From assembly GCA_016719135.1 (NCBI GenBank), contig JADKAV010000001.1, positions 1-64,000 on the forward strand: 64,000 bases of DNA, in the 5' to 3' direction. The DNA comes from Micrococcales bacterium (lineage in GTDB: Bacteria; Actinomycetota; Actinomycetes; S36-B12; UBA10799). Positions 45,848 through 53,960 of this stretch are shown piece after piece. Below the pieces are notes generated by a model, which searched no databases, was not told the origin of the DNA, and saw only the letters and a list, made by a program, of their open reading frames with translations. The position numbers were made by a program, and so were the translations under genes. How positions within the stretch are numbered: position 1 is the stretch's first letter; the number at the start of each line of letters is the position of its first letter.

Positions 45848-46062
45848 CGGGCATGGAGTTCGTCGCGGTCGAATCCCACCAGACCCCCGACCGCCATTTC
45901 CAGCGCCATCTCCAACAACGACTCTGTAGGAGCGCTGTCAGCGCCGGCGAAATCCTGCAGGTACTCGCGCACCAGCGCATTCACCGACGTACCGGTTTCC
46001 AAGGCGCGAATCCGCGCCCTTTTGAGCAACTCGTCGTCGATCGCAATTGTCAAGTTAGCCAC
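45844..46062 (-). CDS. vapB: Antitoxin of the VapC-like toxin (ribbon-helix-helix type)
   Basis: A small protein of about 72 residues if GTG at 46062 is used (ANLTIAIDDELLKRARIRA); an upstream start at 46092 would fall inside the repeat array. The LTIAIDDELLKRARIRALE strand and helix followed by SVNALVREYLQDF resembles ribbon-helix-helix antitoxins. The C-terminus (LLEMALEMAVGGLVGFDRDE) would wrap the toxin. Probably represses its own promoter through the repeats immediately upstream. Confidence 0.83.
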   Translation of the reverse strand: MANLTIAIDDELLKRARIRALETGTSVNALVREYLQDFAGADSAPTESLLEMALEMAVGGLVGFDRDELHAR

Positions 46063-46122
46063 ATATCCAGTGTAACTGTTTCTGTGTAGCACTGTTTCTG
46101 TGTAGCACTGGATATGTGTAGC
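46061..46122. promoter_or_regulatory. vapBC operator region: three 16-bp tandem repeats inside an inverted repeat
   Basis: ACTGTTTCTGTGTAGC occurs twice perfectly (46075-46090, 46091-46106) and once diverged as ACTGGATATGTGTAGC (46107-46122). The outer parts ACATATCCAGT (46061-46071) and ACTGGATATGT (46107-46117) are perfect 11-bp inverted copies. This is the expected place for antitoxin binding and autoregulation. Confidence 0.65.
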
Positions 46123-46131
46123 CCGGACTTG

Positions 46132-47655
46132 TCACCAGGTGTCGACGGACCGCCCGCTTCCCACGATGTCCCCCGCAGCGCCCAGGATCGTCGCGATGAG
46201 GCGACGCGTTTCCGCCGGGTCGATCACGTCATCGATCTCGAAGACCCGAGCCGCGTTGAAAGCCGTGACGTGCTCCCGGTAAGCGGCAGTCAACTCCTGC
46301 GTCCTGACTCTGCGCTGCTCCTCGTCGGGGATCGCGTCCAGTTCCTTGCCCATCGCGAGCCGGACGGCACCCTCCAAGCCCATCGGCCCCATGTGCGCGG
46401 AGGGCCAGGCCACCGTCATGAGTGGCTCGCGGGTGCTACCTCCCAGCATTGCTTGGGCTCCGAGCCCATATCCGCGGCGCAGCACGACCCCGATCAACGG
46501 CACCACCAGTCGCGCGGTCGCCACCAGCAACCGGGATGCGTGCCGGATGATCCCGGTCCTCTCCGCGTCCGGTCCGGCCATGATTCCCGGCGTGTCCACC
46601 AGCGACACGAGCGGAATCCCAAAGGCATCACATAACTGGACGAATCGTGCGGCCTTGTCCGAAGCGTCCGCAGTGAGTGAACCCGCCATATGCAGCGTCT
46701 GGTTTGCCAGAAAACCCACCGATCGACCTTCGATGCGACCAAAGGCAGTCACCAACTCCGGCGCGAAACCCTGCCTCAGAAACACCACTGACTCGAGGTC
46801 GGCCAGCGTGGTGATGATCGGACGCACGTCATATGCCTGCTTCTCGCGATCGGGCAGCACCTGACGCAGTGCCGACTGGTCCGCAGCCGGGCCTTGCTTC
46901 GGCGCACCGGACAACAGCCCGGTCAACTGCTTGACGACCCGCACGGCGTCAGCCTCATCCTCGACGACCACATCGACCACGCCAGCCGTCGCCATCATGT
47001 CGATCGGCCCGATCTCCTCCGCCGAATGGTCTCCCAGACCCGCGCCGGCAATCATGGCCGGACCCGCCACCCCCATCGTCGAGTTGCGTGTGGCCACGAT
47101 CAGATCCGATGAGCCCGCGAGGACGGCATTACCCGCGAAACACCGTCCTGCGACGACTGCGATCCGCGGCGCGACCCCGGACAATCGGGCCCAAAGGGCG
47201 AACGACCGCACATCCAACGCCGACACGACGGGATAGTCCGTGTCGCTGGGCCGCCCTCCCCCGCCCTCGGTGAAGAAGACCGTTGGCACCTTGAGTTTCT
47301 CGATGATCCCCAGCAGTCGGTCGGATTTATGGTGACCACGTACGCCTTGCGTGCCGGCCATCACCAGGTAGTCGTAGGAGAGCACAGCACACGGCTGACC
47401 GTCGATACGCCCCAGCCCGCCGATCAGGCCATCAGCCGGCGATCTACGCATCAACTCCTCTAGGTCGTGGCGCTTCTCCTGGGCCGCGGTTGCCAACCGG
47501 CCGTACTCGACGAACGAACCCTCATCCAGAAGATCGGCGATATTCTCACGGGCTGTACGCCCCCCTTGGCTATGACGTTTCTCGACCTTCTCCGGCCGGG
47601 CTGCGTCTTCGCCGACCAACCGACGGCGCTGCAGTTCTTCAAGTGGATCGCTCAC
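46132..47655 (-). CDS. Acyl-CoA carboxylase carboxyltransferase (AccD/PccB-like) subunit
   Basis: A 507-residue biotin-dependent carboxyltransferase with both halves of the crotonase-like fold: GGRTARENIADLLDEGSFVE, VVAGRCFAGNAVLAGSSDL, then RSVGFLANQ, LVSLVDTPGIMAGPDAER and AMLGGSTREPLMTVAWPSAH. Actinobacteria use such subunits in acetyl-, propionyl- or other acyl-CoA carboxylases. The second half GYGLGAQAM replaces the usual G-x-x-AYGGAY-x-x-M loop of PccB, so the acyl-CoA specificity may be atypical. No biotin carboxylase subunit is adjacent. Confidence 0.85.
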   Translation of the reverse strand: MSDPLEELQRRRLVGEDAARPEKVEKRHSQGGRTARENIADLLDEGSFVEYGRLATAAQEKRHDLEELMRRSPADGLIGGLGRIDGQPCAVLSYDYLVMAGTQGVRGHHKSDRLLGIIEKLKVPTVFFTEGGGGRPSDTDYPVVSALDVRSFALWARLSGVAPRIAVVAGRCFAGNAVLAGSSDLIVATRNSTMGVAGPAMIAGAGLGDHSAEEIGPIDMMATAGVVDVVVEDEADAVRVVKQLTGLLSGAPKQGPAADQSALRQVLPDREKQAYDVRPIITTLADLESVVFLRQGFAPELVTAFGRIEGRSVGFLANQTLHMAGSLTADASDKAARFVQLCDAFGIPLVSLVDTPGIMAGPDAERTGIIRHASRLLVATARLVVPLIGVVLRRGYGLGAQAMLGGSTREPLMTVAWPSAHMGPMGLEGAVRLAMGKELDAIPDEEQRRVRTQELTAAYREHVTAFNAARVFEIDDVIDPAETRRLIATILGAAGDIVGSGRSVDTW

Positions 47656-47837
47656 CCCTCGAAACTATCGAGGCGGACGCACAGGAACCAGGCGCACTCG
47701 AATGGACCAGCGAGGGCCTTCGCTTTCTTCGTCCCAACGACTCCGCGGAAACCGGAACATTCCTCTGTCCGCACGAGCGCCGAAAGAACCACCACACCGC
47801 GCCAAGCCCCGCCTGGGACGGCCGAGCCGTCTTGATC

Positions 47838-49079
47838 TCAGGGGGGTCCGCGGGTGTGGGTGATGACGGGGATGGTGTGGGTGTCCATGGTGATGGTGTA
47901 CCGGCCGTGGTGTAGGTCGTTATGACATCTCGAACAGAGGAGTGCGAGGTTTGACAGGTCGGTTCTGCCGCCGTCTTTCCAGTGGATGATGTGGTGGGCG
48001 TGGCAGTGCCGCGGGGTCCGTCCGCAGCGGATGCAGCCGCGGTCGCGGGCGATCAGCGCGGCCCATTGGGCCGCGGATGCCCGGCGTCGTTTTCGTCCGA
48101 GGGCGAGGGGGATGAAGGTGCCTGTGCGTTTGATCCCGAAGATCACCGTGCACACCGCCGCGCACGACAACAGGTCGAAGGATCCAGCACCGAGGGGGGT
48201 GCCGTCGACCAGGGTGGCGTTGTCACTGGTGGGCAGGTTCTCCAAATCCACGAGGATGGACACCGCGGACACCCCGCCGGGGTGGGTGTTGGCCGCCGCG
48301 GCCTTGGACATGTCGGTCAGGGCATCAGCGCGGCGCTGGGCCGGGGTGGTGGTGTCGTGGGTGTCCGGGGGGCGGGTGAACGATGCCAGGGTTTCGGCCA
48401 GGATCGCCCCGTCGACCTCGTCGAGCATCCCGGTGATCGCCCACATCCCATTCGCCCGGGCGGACAGGCGCAGGGAGCGTTTGGCGCGTTGCTGGTCCAG
48501 GCTCAGGTCCAGGTGGGTGGGGTTGTCGGCCTCAGCGGCGACCTGCAGTACCCGGCGCACCTCCGAGGCGTCGGTCAACTTGGCCAGGCCGACGATCGCG
48601 GCCTGTTTGCTGGTGAAGTCATCGATCGCCGGGGCGTGGGCCAGGATCTGATACACATGCAACCCCGAGATACTCCCGGCAGCCCAGGCATCCTTCACGA
48701 CCGGCAGGTCGTGCAGGGCGTTGGCGGTGTTCACCATCCCCGACCCGACCGCTACCGGGGATCCGGTGGCGATCGCCACCAGGGACCCGGTGGTGCCTGC
48801 GCCCAGGACCCGGGAATCCCCGGCAGTATCCGCGGCACCGGCCAGACCGGTCAGGTACGCCTCGATGCGGTTCCGCAACTTCGCGGTGTGTGCCATGGCG
48901 GCGGCGCGTTCCTCCGCACACAGCAGGTCGGGGTCCGGCAGCGCATCGATATCGTCGTTGATCTGGTCGAACCCGGCCGGGACGACCGTGGGTAGGGAGG
49001 CGCGGATCCGGGCCCGGCGGTGCGCCGCCCGCGACACATCAAAGAACGAAGGAGACGCAGCAGTAGCAGTAGCGGCCAT
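47838..49079 (-). CDS. DUF222 / HNH endonuclease domain protein (13E12-like)
   Basis: A 413-residue protein of the actinobacterial 13E12/DUF222 family with a C-terminal HNH nuclease motif (CIRCGRTPRHCHAHHIIHW, then DLSNLALLCSRCHNDLH). The start at 49079 (MAATATAASPSFFDVS) has a GGGGGTG site. These genes occur in many near-identical copies in actinobacterial genomes and one mycobacterial copy is a prophage integration site. The 330 bases upstream hold tandem 46-bp repeats rather than genes. Function of the family is unresolved. Confidence 0.9.
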   Translation of the reverse strand: MAATATAASPSFFDVSRAAHRRARIRASLPTVVPAGFDQINDDIDALPDPDLLCAEERAAAMAHTAKLRNRIEAYLTGLAGAADTAGDSRVLGAGTTGSLVAIATGSPVAVGSGMVNTANALHDLPVVKDAWAAGSISGLHVYQILAHAPAIDDFTSKQAAIVGLAKLTDASEVRRVLQVAAEADNPTHLDLSLDQQRAKRSLRLSARANGMWAITGMLDEVDGAILAETLASFTRPPDTHDTTTPAQRRADALTDMSKAAAANTHPGGVSAVSILVDLENLPTSDNATLVDGTPLGAGSFDLLSCAAVCTVIFGIKRTGTFIPLALGRKRRRASAAQWAALIARDRGCIRCGRTPRHCHAHHIIHWKDGGRTDLSNLALLCSRCHNDLHHGRYTITMDTHTIPVITHTRGPP

Positions 49080-49180
49080 AGGACACCCCCGATCGACACA
49101 AGAACCTTGAATGTCGTATCGGAAGGGCCGGTGCCCCACCGCGACGTCGCTCCACGAGCTGACGAAAACCAACTACCAAC

Positions 49181-49352
49181 TACCTGTTTCGAACCGTAAA
49201 CCCAGGGTGTGACATTCTCCCCGGACTACCTGTTCGAACCATAAACCCAGGGTCCGACATCCTCCCCGAGCCACCTGTTTCGAACCATAAACCCAGGGTC
49301 CGACATCTTCCCCGAGCTACCTGTTCGAACCTTAAACCGACCCCCTGACAAA
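49181..49352. repeat. Tandem 46-bp direct repeats, about 3.7 copies
   Basis: Units start at 49181, 49228, 49273 and 49319, each beginning ACCTGTTCGAACC or ACCTGTTTCGAACC and continuing through TAAACCCAGGGT and CCCCGAG; the last is truncated and diverges. Units differ by a few substitutions and one-base indels. They lie upstream of the DUF222-HNH gene and downstream of the AAA ATPase gene. TTCGAA is a palindrome present in every unit. Confidence 0.85.
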
Positions 49353-49409
49353 ACCACCGACCCGGCTGGGTGAACACGACTCCGGCTGACTCCACGTCGA
49401 CAGCGGCTG

Positions 49410-50591
49410 TCAGAGCACCTCCTGCCGCTTCACGAACTCCGCCATCCCGGGGACTGTGAAGTCCACCTCCCCGCGGTCGGGCGCGTACACCAGACCCTTG
49501 CTGATCAGTTGGTTGCGCGTCGGAGACAACTGCGCGGGTCGGTCTCTTCCCAGCGCCGTCACCAGCTCCGACATGAGCACCGGTCCCCCGCCCGAATCAG
49601 CCATAGCCTGCATGAACCGTTGCTCGCCGCGGGTGGCGCGCTGCCAGCGAGCGGCATACAGCCCCGCGTCGATGTCTCTGCCCGCGTACCGGATCGCCTC
49701 GGCCACGGCGTCGCGGGCGATCGGAGTGCCTTCAGCGACATCCCACGCGCGCTGGCCCAGCACCTGCGCGAAATACGGGTACCCACGACAGAATTCGACG
49801 CCCGCGTCCAAGGCCTCAGGATCCCAACGGACCCCGTGAGCCGTCGTCGGCCCTTTGAGCGCTGCGCGAATCGCATCATCGCTGAGAGGGCCGATCTGCC
49901 AGTACTCGAACAACCGCTCCGTGTAGGAAGTCGCCTCAGACAGAATCCGGCGCAATGAGGGAAGCCCAGCGCCCACGAACAGGAACGGCGATGGCTCTGG
50001 GCCCTGACCCATCCGATGAATTGTTGTGTTCAGGCTCGACAATGTCGGACCGTCCACCTCCTGCAATTCGTCGATCGCAAGCAACAAGCCCACCCCATGG
50101 TGACCTGCCAGTGACACCAGTTCACCAAGCATCTCGGGCAGGTCACGATCCGGATCCCCGCTATCGGCGTGGCCGCTAGCCGGTTCGAGATCGACCTCGA
50201 AGGAGTACGTACCTGTGCTCGGATCCGCTGTGAGACTGAATGCCTTGAACACACGCCGGACCCAGGTGAGCGTCTCACCTGACCACGTTCGACCCGCATC
50301 GCGCAGTTCCTGGAAGATCTGGCCCACCAGCACGGACATCAGCGACTGCCCGGTGCGCGCCTCCATTTCGATGACAAGCCACTTGCGGCGGCGGGCGTGC
50401 TCCACGAACTCCTGGAGCAGGACAGTCTTGCCAACCCCCCGCAGTCCGTAGAGAATCTTGCTCCGGGCAGCCAGACGCAGCCCCGATCGCTGGAGAGCGA
50501 CGTCGAATCCGTCAATGAACTCGCCTCGCCCCACCAGCTCGTACGGCCGCACGCCAGCCCCCGGGGTGTACGGATTGCTGATCGGATCCAT
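49410..50591 (-). CDS. AAA ATPase (archaeal-type/ORC-like) protein
   Basis: A 393-residue P-loop ATPase. It begins NPYTPGAGVRPYELVGRGEF, has Walker A GLRGVGKT (49-56) and Walker B LLLAIDE (Asp174, Glu175), then FVGAGLPSLRRILSEATSYTER with sensor-like elements. A C-terminal winged-helix part follows (MSELVTALGRDRPAQLSPTR, QLISKGLVYAPDRGEVDFTV). This build is found in stand-alone ATPases of unknown role; some related ones are in defence islands. The start ATG at 50591 is used; a GTG at 50609 is an alternative. No partner gene of a known defence type is adjacent. Confidence 0.82.
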   Translation of the reverse strand: MDPISNPYTPGAGVRPYELVGRGEFIDGFDVALQRSGLRLAARSKILYGLRGVGKTVLLQEFVEHARRRKWLVIEMEARTGQSLMSVLVGQIFQELRDAGRTWSGETLTWVRRVFKAFSLTADPSTGTYSFEVDLEPASGHADSGDPDRDLPEMLGELVSLAGHHGVGLLLAIDELQEVDGPTLSSLNTTIHRMGQGPEPSPFLFVGAGLPSLRRILSEATSYTERLFEYWQIGPLSDDAIRAALKGPTTAHGVRWDPEALDAGVEFCRGYPYFAQVLGQRAWDVAEGTPIARDAVAEAIRYAGRDIDAGLYAARWQRATRGEQRFMQAMADSGGGPVLMSELVTALGRDRPAQLSPTRNQLISKGLVYAPDRGEVDFTVPGMAEFVKRQEVL

Positions 50592-50742
50592 GGGGCCAAG
50601 GTAAGCCACACGTGCGACATCGCAGCCTCAACCTGATCTGACCCCTCAAGTCGACTCTGCAGACTCCTCGGACAGTGCGCATCGTCGTCGCACTCCCCTC
50701 CCGAAGCAGCAAGAGACCCCGCCCAAGTGCTACTGACCCGTC

Positions 50743-50760
50743 AGTGCACTATTGTGCACT
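50743..50760 (+). promoter_or_regulatory. Palindrome overlapping the XRE-cupin start region
   Basis: AGTGCAC-TATT-GTGCACT is an inverted repeat that ends two bases before the ATG at 50763. No separate ribosome site is visible, so the mRNA may be leaderless or very short and the site would block transcription start. It is the best candidate for autoregulation by the XRE protein. Confidence 0.5.
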
Positions 50761-50762
50761 CT

Positions 50763-51365
50763 ATGGGCAGTCCACGGAAGGCCGACGTAGATGATCTTGC
50801 TGCCGCTATTGGCGCACGCGTGCGCTCGAAGCGGCAGTTGCACGACTGGACACTCGATGAACTGGCGCAGCGTTCGGGAGTTAGCCGGCGCATGCTCGTC
50901 AACGTCGAACAAGGGACGACGAATCCCAGTATCGCGACGCTCTTGCGATTGAGCGACAGCCTCGGGATCGGACTGCCGACCCTGGTCGATGTCGCCACCG
51001 GGCAGGAGATGCTCGTTCGACGATCCACGGACATGCCCCCGATGTGGACCAGCCGGAACGGCGGCCATGCTGTGATGGTGGCGGGCACGCAGGCGCCCAA
51101 TGTGGTGGAACTCTGGGACTGGACCCTCGGCCCGGGCGACACCCACACCAGCGAGGCGCACGTGCGCGGAACGAGGGAACTGATCGCCGTTGTCCAAGGC
51201 TCGCTGCGCCTGCGCGTCGGCGACCGTGAAGAACTACTGAAGACCGGCGACTCGGCCGCGTTCGACGCCGACACAGACCATGCGTATGTCAACCCCAGCA
51301 CACAGAGAAAGACGCGGTTCGCCCTCACGGTGTTCGAACCCAGCGTCGGTAAGGAGCGCTCATGA
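50763..51365 (+). CDS. XRE-family regulator with C-terminal cupin
   Basis: A 200-residue transcription factor. An N-terminal helix-turn-helix (TLDELAQRSGVSRRMLVNVE, QGTTNPSIATLLRLSDSLGI) is fused to a cupin sensor domain (LWDWTLGPGDTHTSEAHVRG, LIAVVQGSLRLRVGDREELL, DSAAFDADTDHAYVN). It overlaps the next gene by four bases (ATGA), making it the first gene of an operon with a B3/B4 protein. XRE-cupin regulators often sense small metabolites. Confidence 0.9.
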   Translation: MGSPRKADVDDLAAAIGARVRSKRQLHDWTLDELAQRSGVSRRMLVNVEQGTTNPSIATLLRLSDSLGIGLPTLVDVATGQEMLVRRSTDMPPMWTSRNGGHAVMVAGTQAPNVVELWDWTLGPGDTHTSEAHVRGTRELIAVVQGSLRLRVGDREELLKTGDSAAFDADTDHAYVNPSTQRKTRFALTVFEPSVGKERS

Positions 51366-52060
51366 CCACACTGCAGCAGGCGTGGCTCGACCCCGAGGTC
51401 CTGGCACGCCACAGCGACTACCAGGTCCTGCTCATGACGGCGGAGAATCTGGCCGGCGGCCCGAGTGACGATGCGAGTAATGCCGCCCTCGAGTCCGCCG
51501 AGGCTCACGCCCGATCCTTGCTGTCGACGACCGCTCTGGATCAGATTCCCCACGTCGCCCGCTGGCGCGAGGCCTACCGGTCTTTCGGCGTGAAGCCCCG
51601 GCAGGCACGTAGCAGCGTCGAGTCGTTGTTGCGCCGAGCCTCCGACGGGCTGCCCCGCATCGACCGGTTGACCGACATCTACAACGCCGTGTCCGTGCTG
51701 CATCTGATGCCGGTCGGTGGGGAGGATCTCGACGCATATGTCGGGCCGCCGCGGTTGGTCGTCGCGACTGGAGATGAACCGTTCGACACCGTCGCCAACG
51801 GCGAGCCGGTCAACGAACCACCGGCCCCGGGCGAGATCGTCTGGCGCGACGACCTGGGAGTCACGTGTCGGCGATGGAACTGGCGGCAGTGCACCCGCAC
51901 CCGACTGACCCCCTCTACCAGGAACGCCCTGTTCATCTTCGACGGCCTCGCGCCCAGTGGAGCAACGCAATTGCGAGAAGCGGCCGAGGATCTTGCAGGC
52001 CGCTTCGACGAAGCCTCGTTCGCCAGTCGAATCCTGGGCCTCCACATGGACAGGCCGTGA
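51362..52060 (+). CDS. B3/B4 domain protein (tRNA-editing-like)
   Basis: A 232-residue stand-alone B3/B4 protein, the domain that performs editing in phenylalanyl-tRNA synthetase beta. Visible parts are WREAYRSFGVKPRQARSSVE and LLRRASDGLPRIDRLTDIYN, then AVSVLHLMPVGGEDLDAYVG and EIVWRDDLGVTCRRWNWRQC. It may clear mischarged tRNA or act on free amino-acid derivatives; this is inference. Coupled to the XRE-cupin gene and 16 bases upstream of a hydrolase gene. Confidence 0.9.
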   Translation: MTTLQQAWLDPEVLARHSDYQVLLMTAENLAGGPSDDASNAALESAEAHARSLLSTTALDQIPHVARWREAYRSFGVKPRQARSSVESLLRRASDGLPRIDRLTDIYNAVSVLHLMPVGGEDLDAYVGPPRLVVATGDEPFDTVANGEPVNEPPAPGEIVWRDDLGVTCRRWNWRQCTRTRLTPSTRNALFIFDGLAPSGATQLREAAEDLAGRFDEASFASRILGLHMDRP

Positions 52061-52076
52061 TGGTTGGCTGGCGGGC

Positions 52077-52658
52077 GTGACGATGATAGCGATCTTCCCC
52101 TCGGTACTCGGCGTGCGACAAGGAACTCGCGACGCCGCCGACGAGTTCCATCGCGCAGGACACGAAGTCCACATCGTCGACATATTCGAGGGCCGGACGT
52201 TCGACACCTACCCGCCCGCCATGGCATTCGCGTGGGAGGAGCTCGGACAGGCTGAGATGCTGCGTCGCGCCCTCGCCGGAGTCACAGGTCTTGCCGACGG
52301 CTTCGTTGCAACGGGCTTCTCACTCGGTTGCATGCTCGCCGCCTACGTCGCCACCCAACGCCCGGTCTGCGGGGTCGTCATGATCGCCGGTGCCATTCCC
52401 GTCTCCGCGATGGGCGAGCAATGGCCGGTCGGCGTTCCAGCACAGACGCACTCCATGCTCGGCGACCCGTGGCGGGAACAGGCGGAGATCGACCAAACGG
52501 TGCATGACATCGAAGCGGCACGAGCGCCCATCGACGTCTTCGACTACCCGGGATCAGGCCACCTGTTCAGCGATCCGACGCTGCCCGACGAGTACGACGC
52601 CAAGGCGACCCGCATCATGTGGGACCGCGTACTGCCGTTCGTTGCGTCTTTGCGCTGA
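52077..52658 (+). CDS. Dienelactone hydrolase-family protein
   Basis: A 193-residue alpha/beta hydrolase. GTG at 52077 or ATG at 52083 starts it (TMIAIFPSVLGVRQGTRDAA). The nucleophile elbow reads GFSLGC, placing serine (Ser82) where classical dienelactone hydrolase has cysteine. The acid is probably Asp130 (LGDPW) and the histidine is His162 (GSGHLF). As third gene of the XRE-cupin operon it may act on an ester or lactone linked to that response. Confidence 0.84.
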   Translation: MTMIAIFPSVLGVRQGTRDAADEFHRAGHEVHIVDIFEGRTFDTYPPAMAFAWEELGQAEMLRRALAGVTGLADGFVATGFSLGCMLAAYVATQRPVCGVVMIAGAIPVSAMGEQWPVGVPAQTHSMLGDPWREQAEIDQTVHDIEAARAPIDVFDYPGSGHLFSDPTLPDEYDAKATRIMWDRVLPFVASLR

Positions 52659-52683
52659 CCGCCCTCTAAGGCAGGGTGAGACC

Positions 52684-52716
52684 GCAGCCCTCAAAGCGCA
52701 ACCTCAGGAGGGCTGC
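52684..52716. terminator. Hairpin between convergent genes
   Basis: GCAGCCCTC and GAGGGCTGC form a perfect 9-bp stem with a 15-base loop, overlapping the last codons of the small secreted protein gene. Suits a bidirectional terminator. Confidence 0.6.
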
Positions 52717-53084
52717 ACCTTGATCTTCAGCCACTTGGACTGCACGGCACCCAGGTTCTGCACAACGATGACCCTGATCTTCTGCTTTCCGGTGGCCCGC
52801 AGTACGACGCGCATGCTGCAGTTTCCGTTGGCGGAGACCGGACGCTGTGCATTGATCGTCGCGGCCTTCTGATCGAGCATCGCGTCGGCGCCTCGCCAGT
52901 TCACATTGCGCTTCATCTGGCACTTGATCCGGAACATCTGCCCGGCCGTCACCGTCTTCGGCGCCGAGACCCTCTTGAAGTCCGGGTCACTGGCCGCTTG
53001 AGCGGCCCCCGCCCCCATGACAATGGTTCCTGCTGCCAGCGCTGCAGTTGCCCCGCATGCTGCGATCTTGCGTGTTCGGTCCAT
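52704..53084 (-). CDS. Small secreted protein of unknown function
   Basis: A 126-residue protein with a signal peptide (MDRTRKIAACGATAALAAGT ... AAQAAS). The mature part has two cysteines (IKCQMKRNVNWRG, GNCSMRVVLRA) that could pair, and alternating hydrophobic strands (QKIRVIVVQNLGAVQSKWLK), suggesting a small Ig-like beta fold. The start at 53084 has a GGGAGAGGA site. No homolog recognised. Confidence 0.72.
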   Translation of the reverse strand: MDRTRKIAACGATAALAAGTIVMGAGAAQAASDPDFKRVSAPKTVTAGQMFRIKCQMKRNVNWRGADAMLDQKAATINAQRPVSANGNCSMRVVLRATGKQKIRVIVVQNLGAVQSKWLKIKVQPS

Positions 53085-53302
53085 GACGTGTCCTCTCCCT
53101 ATGTGCACAGCGCACAGGGGCGAGTATGCGCAATGGGCTGGCTCGATGCCTTTTCGCGGGCCCACACCCCCTCAACGCCTCGTAGGCCGCATACGCAAAG
53201 TCACGAGACTTGTCGCGGACTTAACAATCTGAAGATCCAACTTTAGAGAAAGCAGTAGTAGATTTCTGCTATTGCATCAGATTCGAAGCCTGGAGAGACC
53301 TT

Positions 53303-53905
53303 GCACACTACAAGACCATCACCGCCATCGCCGTCGTTCCACTGACCGCCTTCTCATTGGCTGCTTGCAGTTCCGACTCGGCCACACCGGCGGAGACGGT
53401 GACAGTCACCGCATCTCCCACGGATGCCATGGCGTCGCCCACGGACGCCATGAGCCCCACTGAGACGACCAGCCCGACCAGCCAGCCCGCCGGTCCCGAA
53501 CTCGATGCATCGGCAGCCATCGCAGCCGCCACCCAAATCGTCCCCGGTGATGCGATCGCCGGCGGTCGTACGGGCGAGGCCGGGCGCAAGGTCTGGTACA
53601 TCACCGTGCGCGAGAACCGCAACACCGCCACGGAGGTCTACATTGATCGCTCCAGCGGTGAAAAGGTCAAGCAACAGCAGGAGAACCTTCCGGCGGTCGC
53701 ACAGAAGATGCCATCGCTGAGCGCGGAACAGGGCATCGAGAAGGCACTCGAGGTGTCACCTGGCGGCGCCGTCGTCGAGTTCGACCTGGAGACATTCCGT
53801 GGCGGGCCAGCATGGTACGTCTTCATGCGCGGCGGTAGCAACGGCCAGCGTGAGGCCTACGTGGACGCCAACTCGGGAGCGATCCTGAAGCAGGGCCGCG
53901 GCTAG
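53303..53905 (+). CDS. PepSY-domain lipoprotein, start codon obscured
   Basis: A lipoprotein of about 200 residues with two PepSY-like units (WYITVRENRNTATEVYIDRS; AWYVFMRGGSNGQREAYVDA). The lipobox SLAAC sits at about 53354-53368 behind a hydrophobic stretch TAIAVVPLTAF that continues in frame back to about 53306. No ATG, GTG or TTG precedes that stretch in frame. A GGAGAG site at 53292 and a TTG at 53301 are out of frame by two, so an indel at 53301-53305 is likely. The next in-frame start, TTG at 53357, would cut off the signal. A Thr/Pro/Ser-rich linker follows the lipobox. Confidence 0.68.
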   Translation, partial: AHYKTITAIAVVPLTAFSLAACSSDSATPAETVTVTASPTDAMASPTDAMSPTETTSPTSQPAGPELDASAAIAAATQIVPGDAIAGGRTGEAGRKVWYITVRENRNTATEVYIDRSSGEKVKQQQENLPAVAQKMPSLSAEQGIEKALEVSPGGAVVEFDLETFRGGPAWYVFMRGGSNGQREAYVDANSGAILKQGRG

Positions 53906-53909
53906 CGAT

Positions 53910-53954
53910 CTGTGGGCGCTGCTGCCAGATGTTCACAGATCGCAGCGCCCACAG
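53910..53954. terminator. Hairpin after the PepSY gene
   Basis: CTGTGGGCGCTGC (53910-53922) and GCAGCGCCCACAG (53942-53954) form a perfect 13-bp stem with a 19-base loop between convergent genes. It has no long T tract but is a likely bidirectional terminator. Confidence 0.68.
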
Positions 53955-53960
53955 ACCTGC

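Noticed and set aside
46062..46092. Upstream start for the vapB antitoxin at 46092
   Set aside because: It would encode the operator repeats as protein; the GTG at 46062 fits the family start.
49228..49352. TTCGAACC motifs resembling the T-loop of tRNA genes
   Set aside because: No acceptor, D or anticodon stems surround them; they are part of the 46-bp tandem repeat.
49181..49352. Possible CRISPR array
   Set aside because: Units are contiguous 46-bp tandem repeats with no unique spacers, and no cas genes are present.
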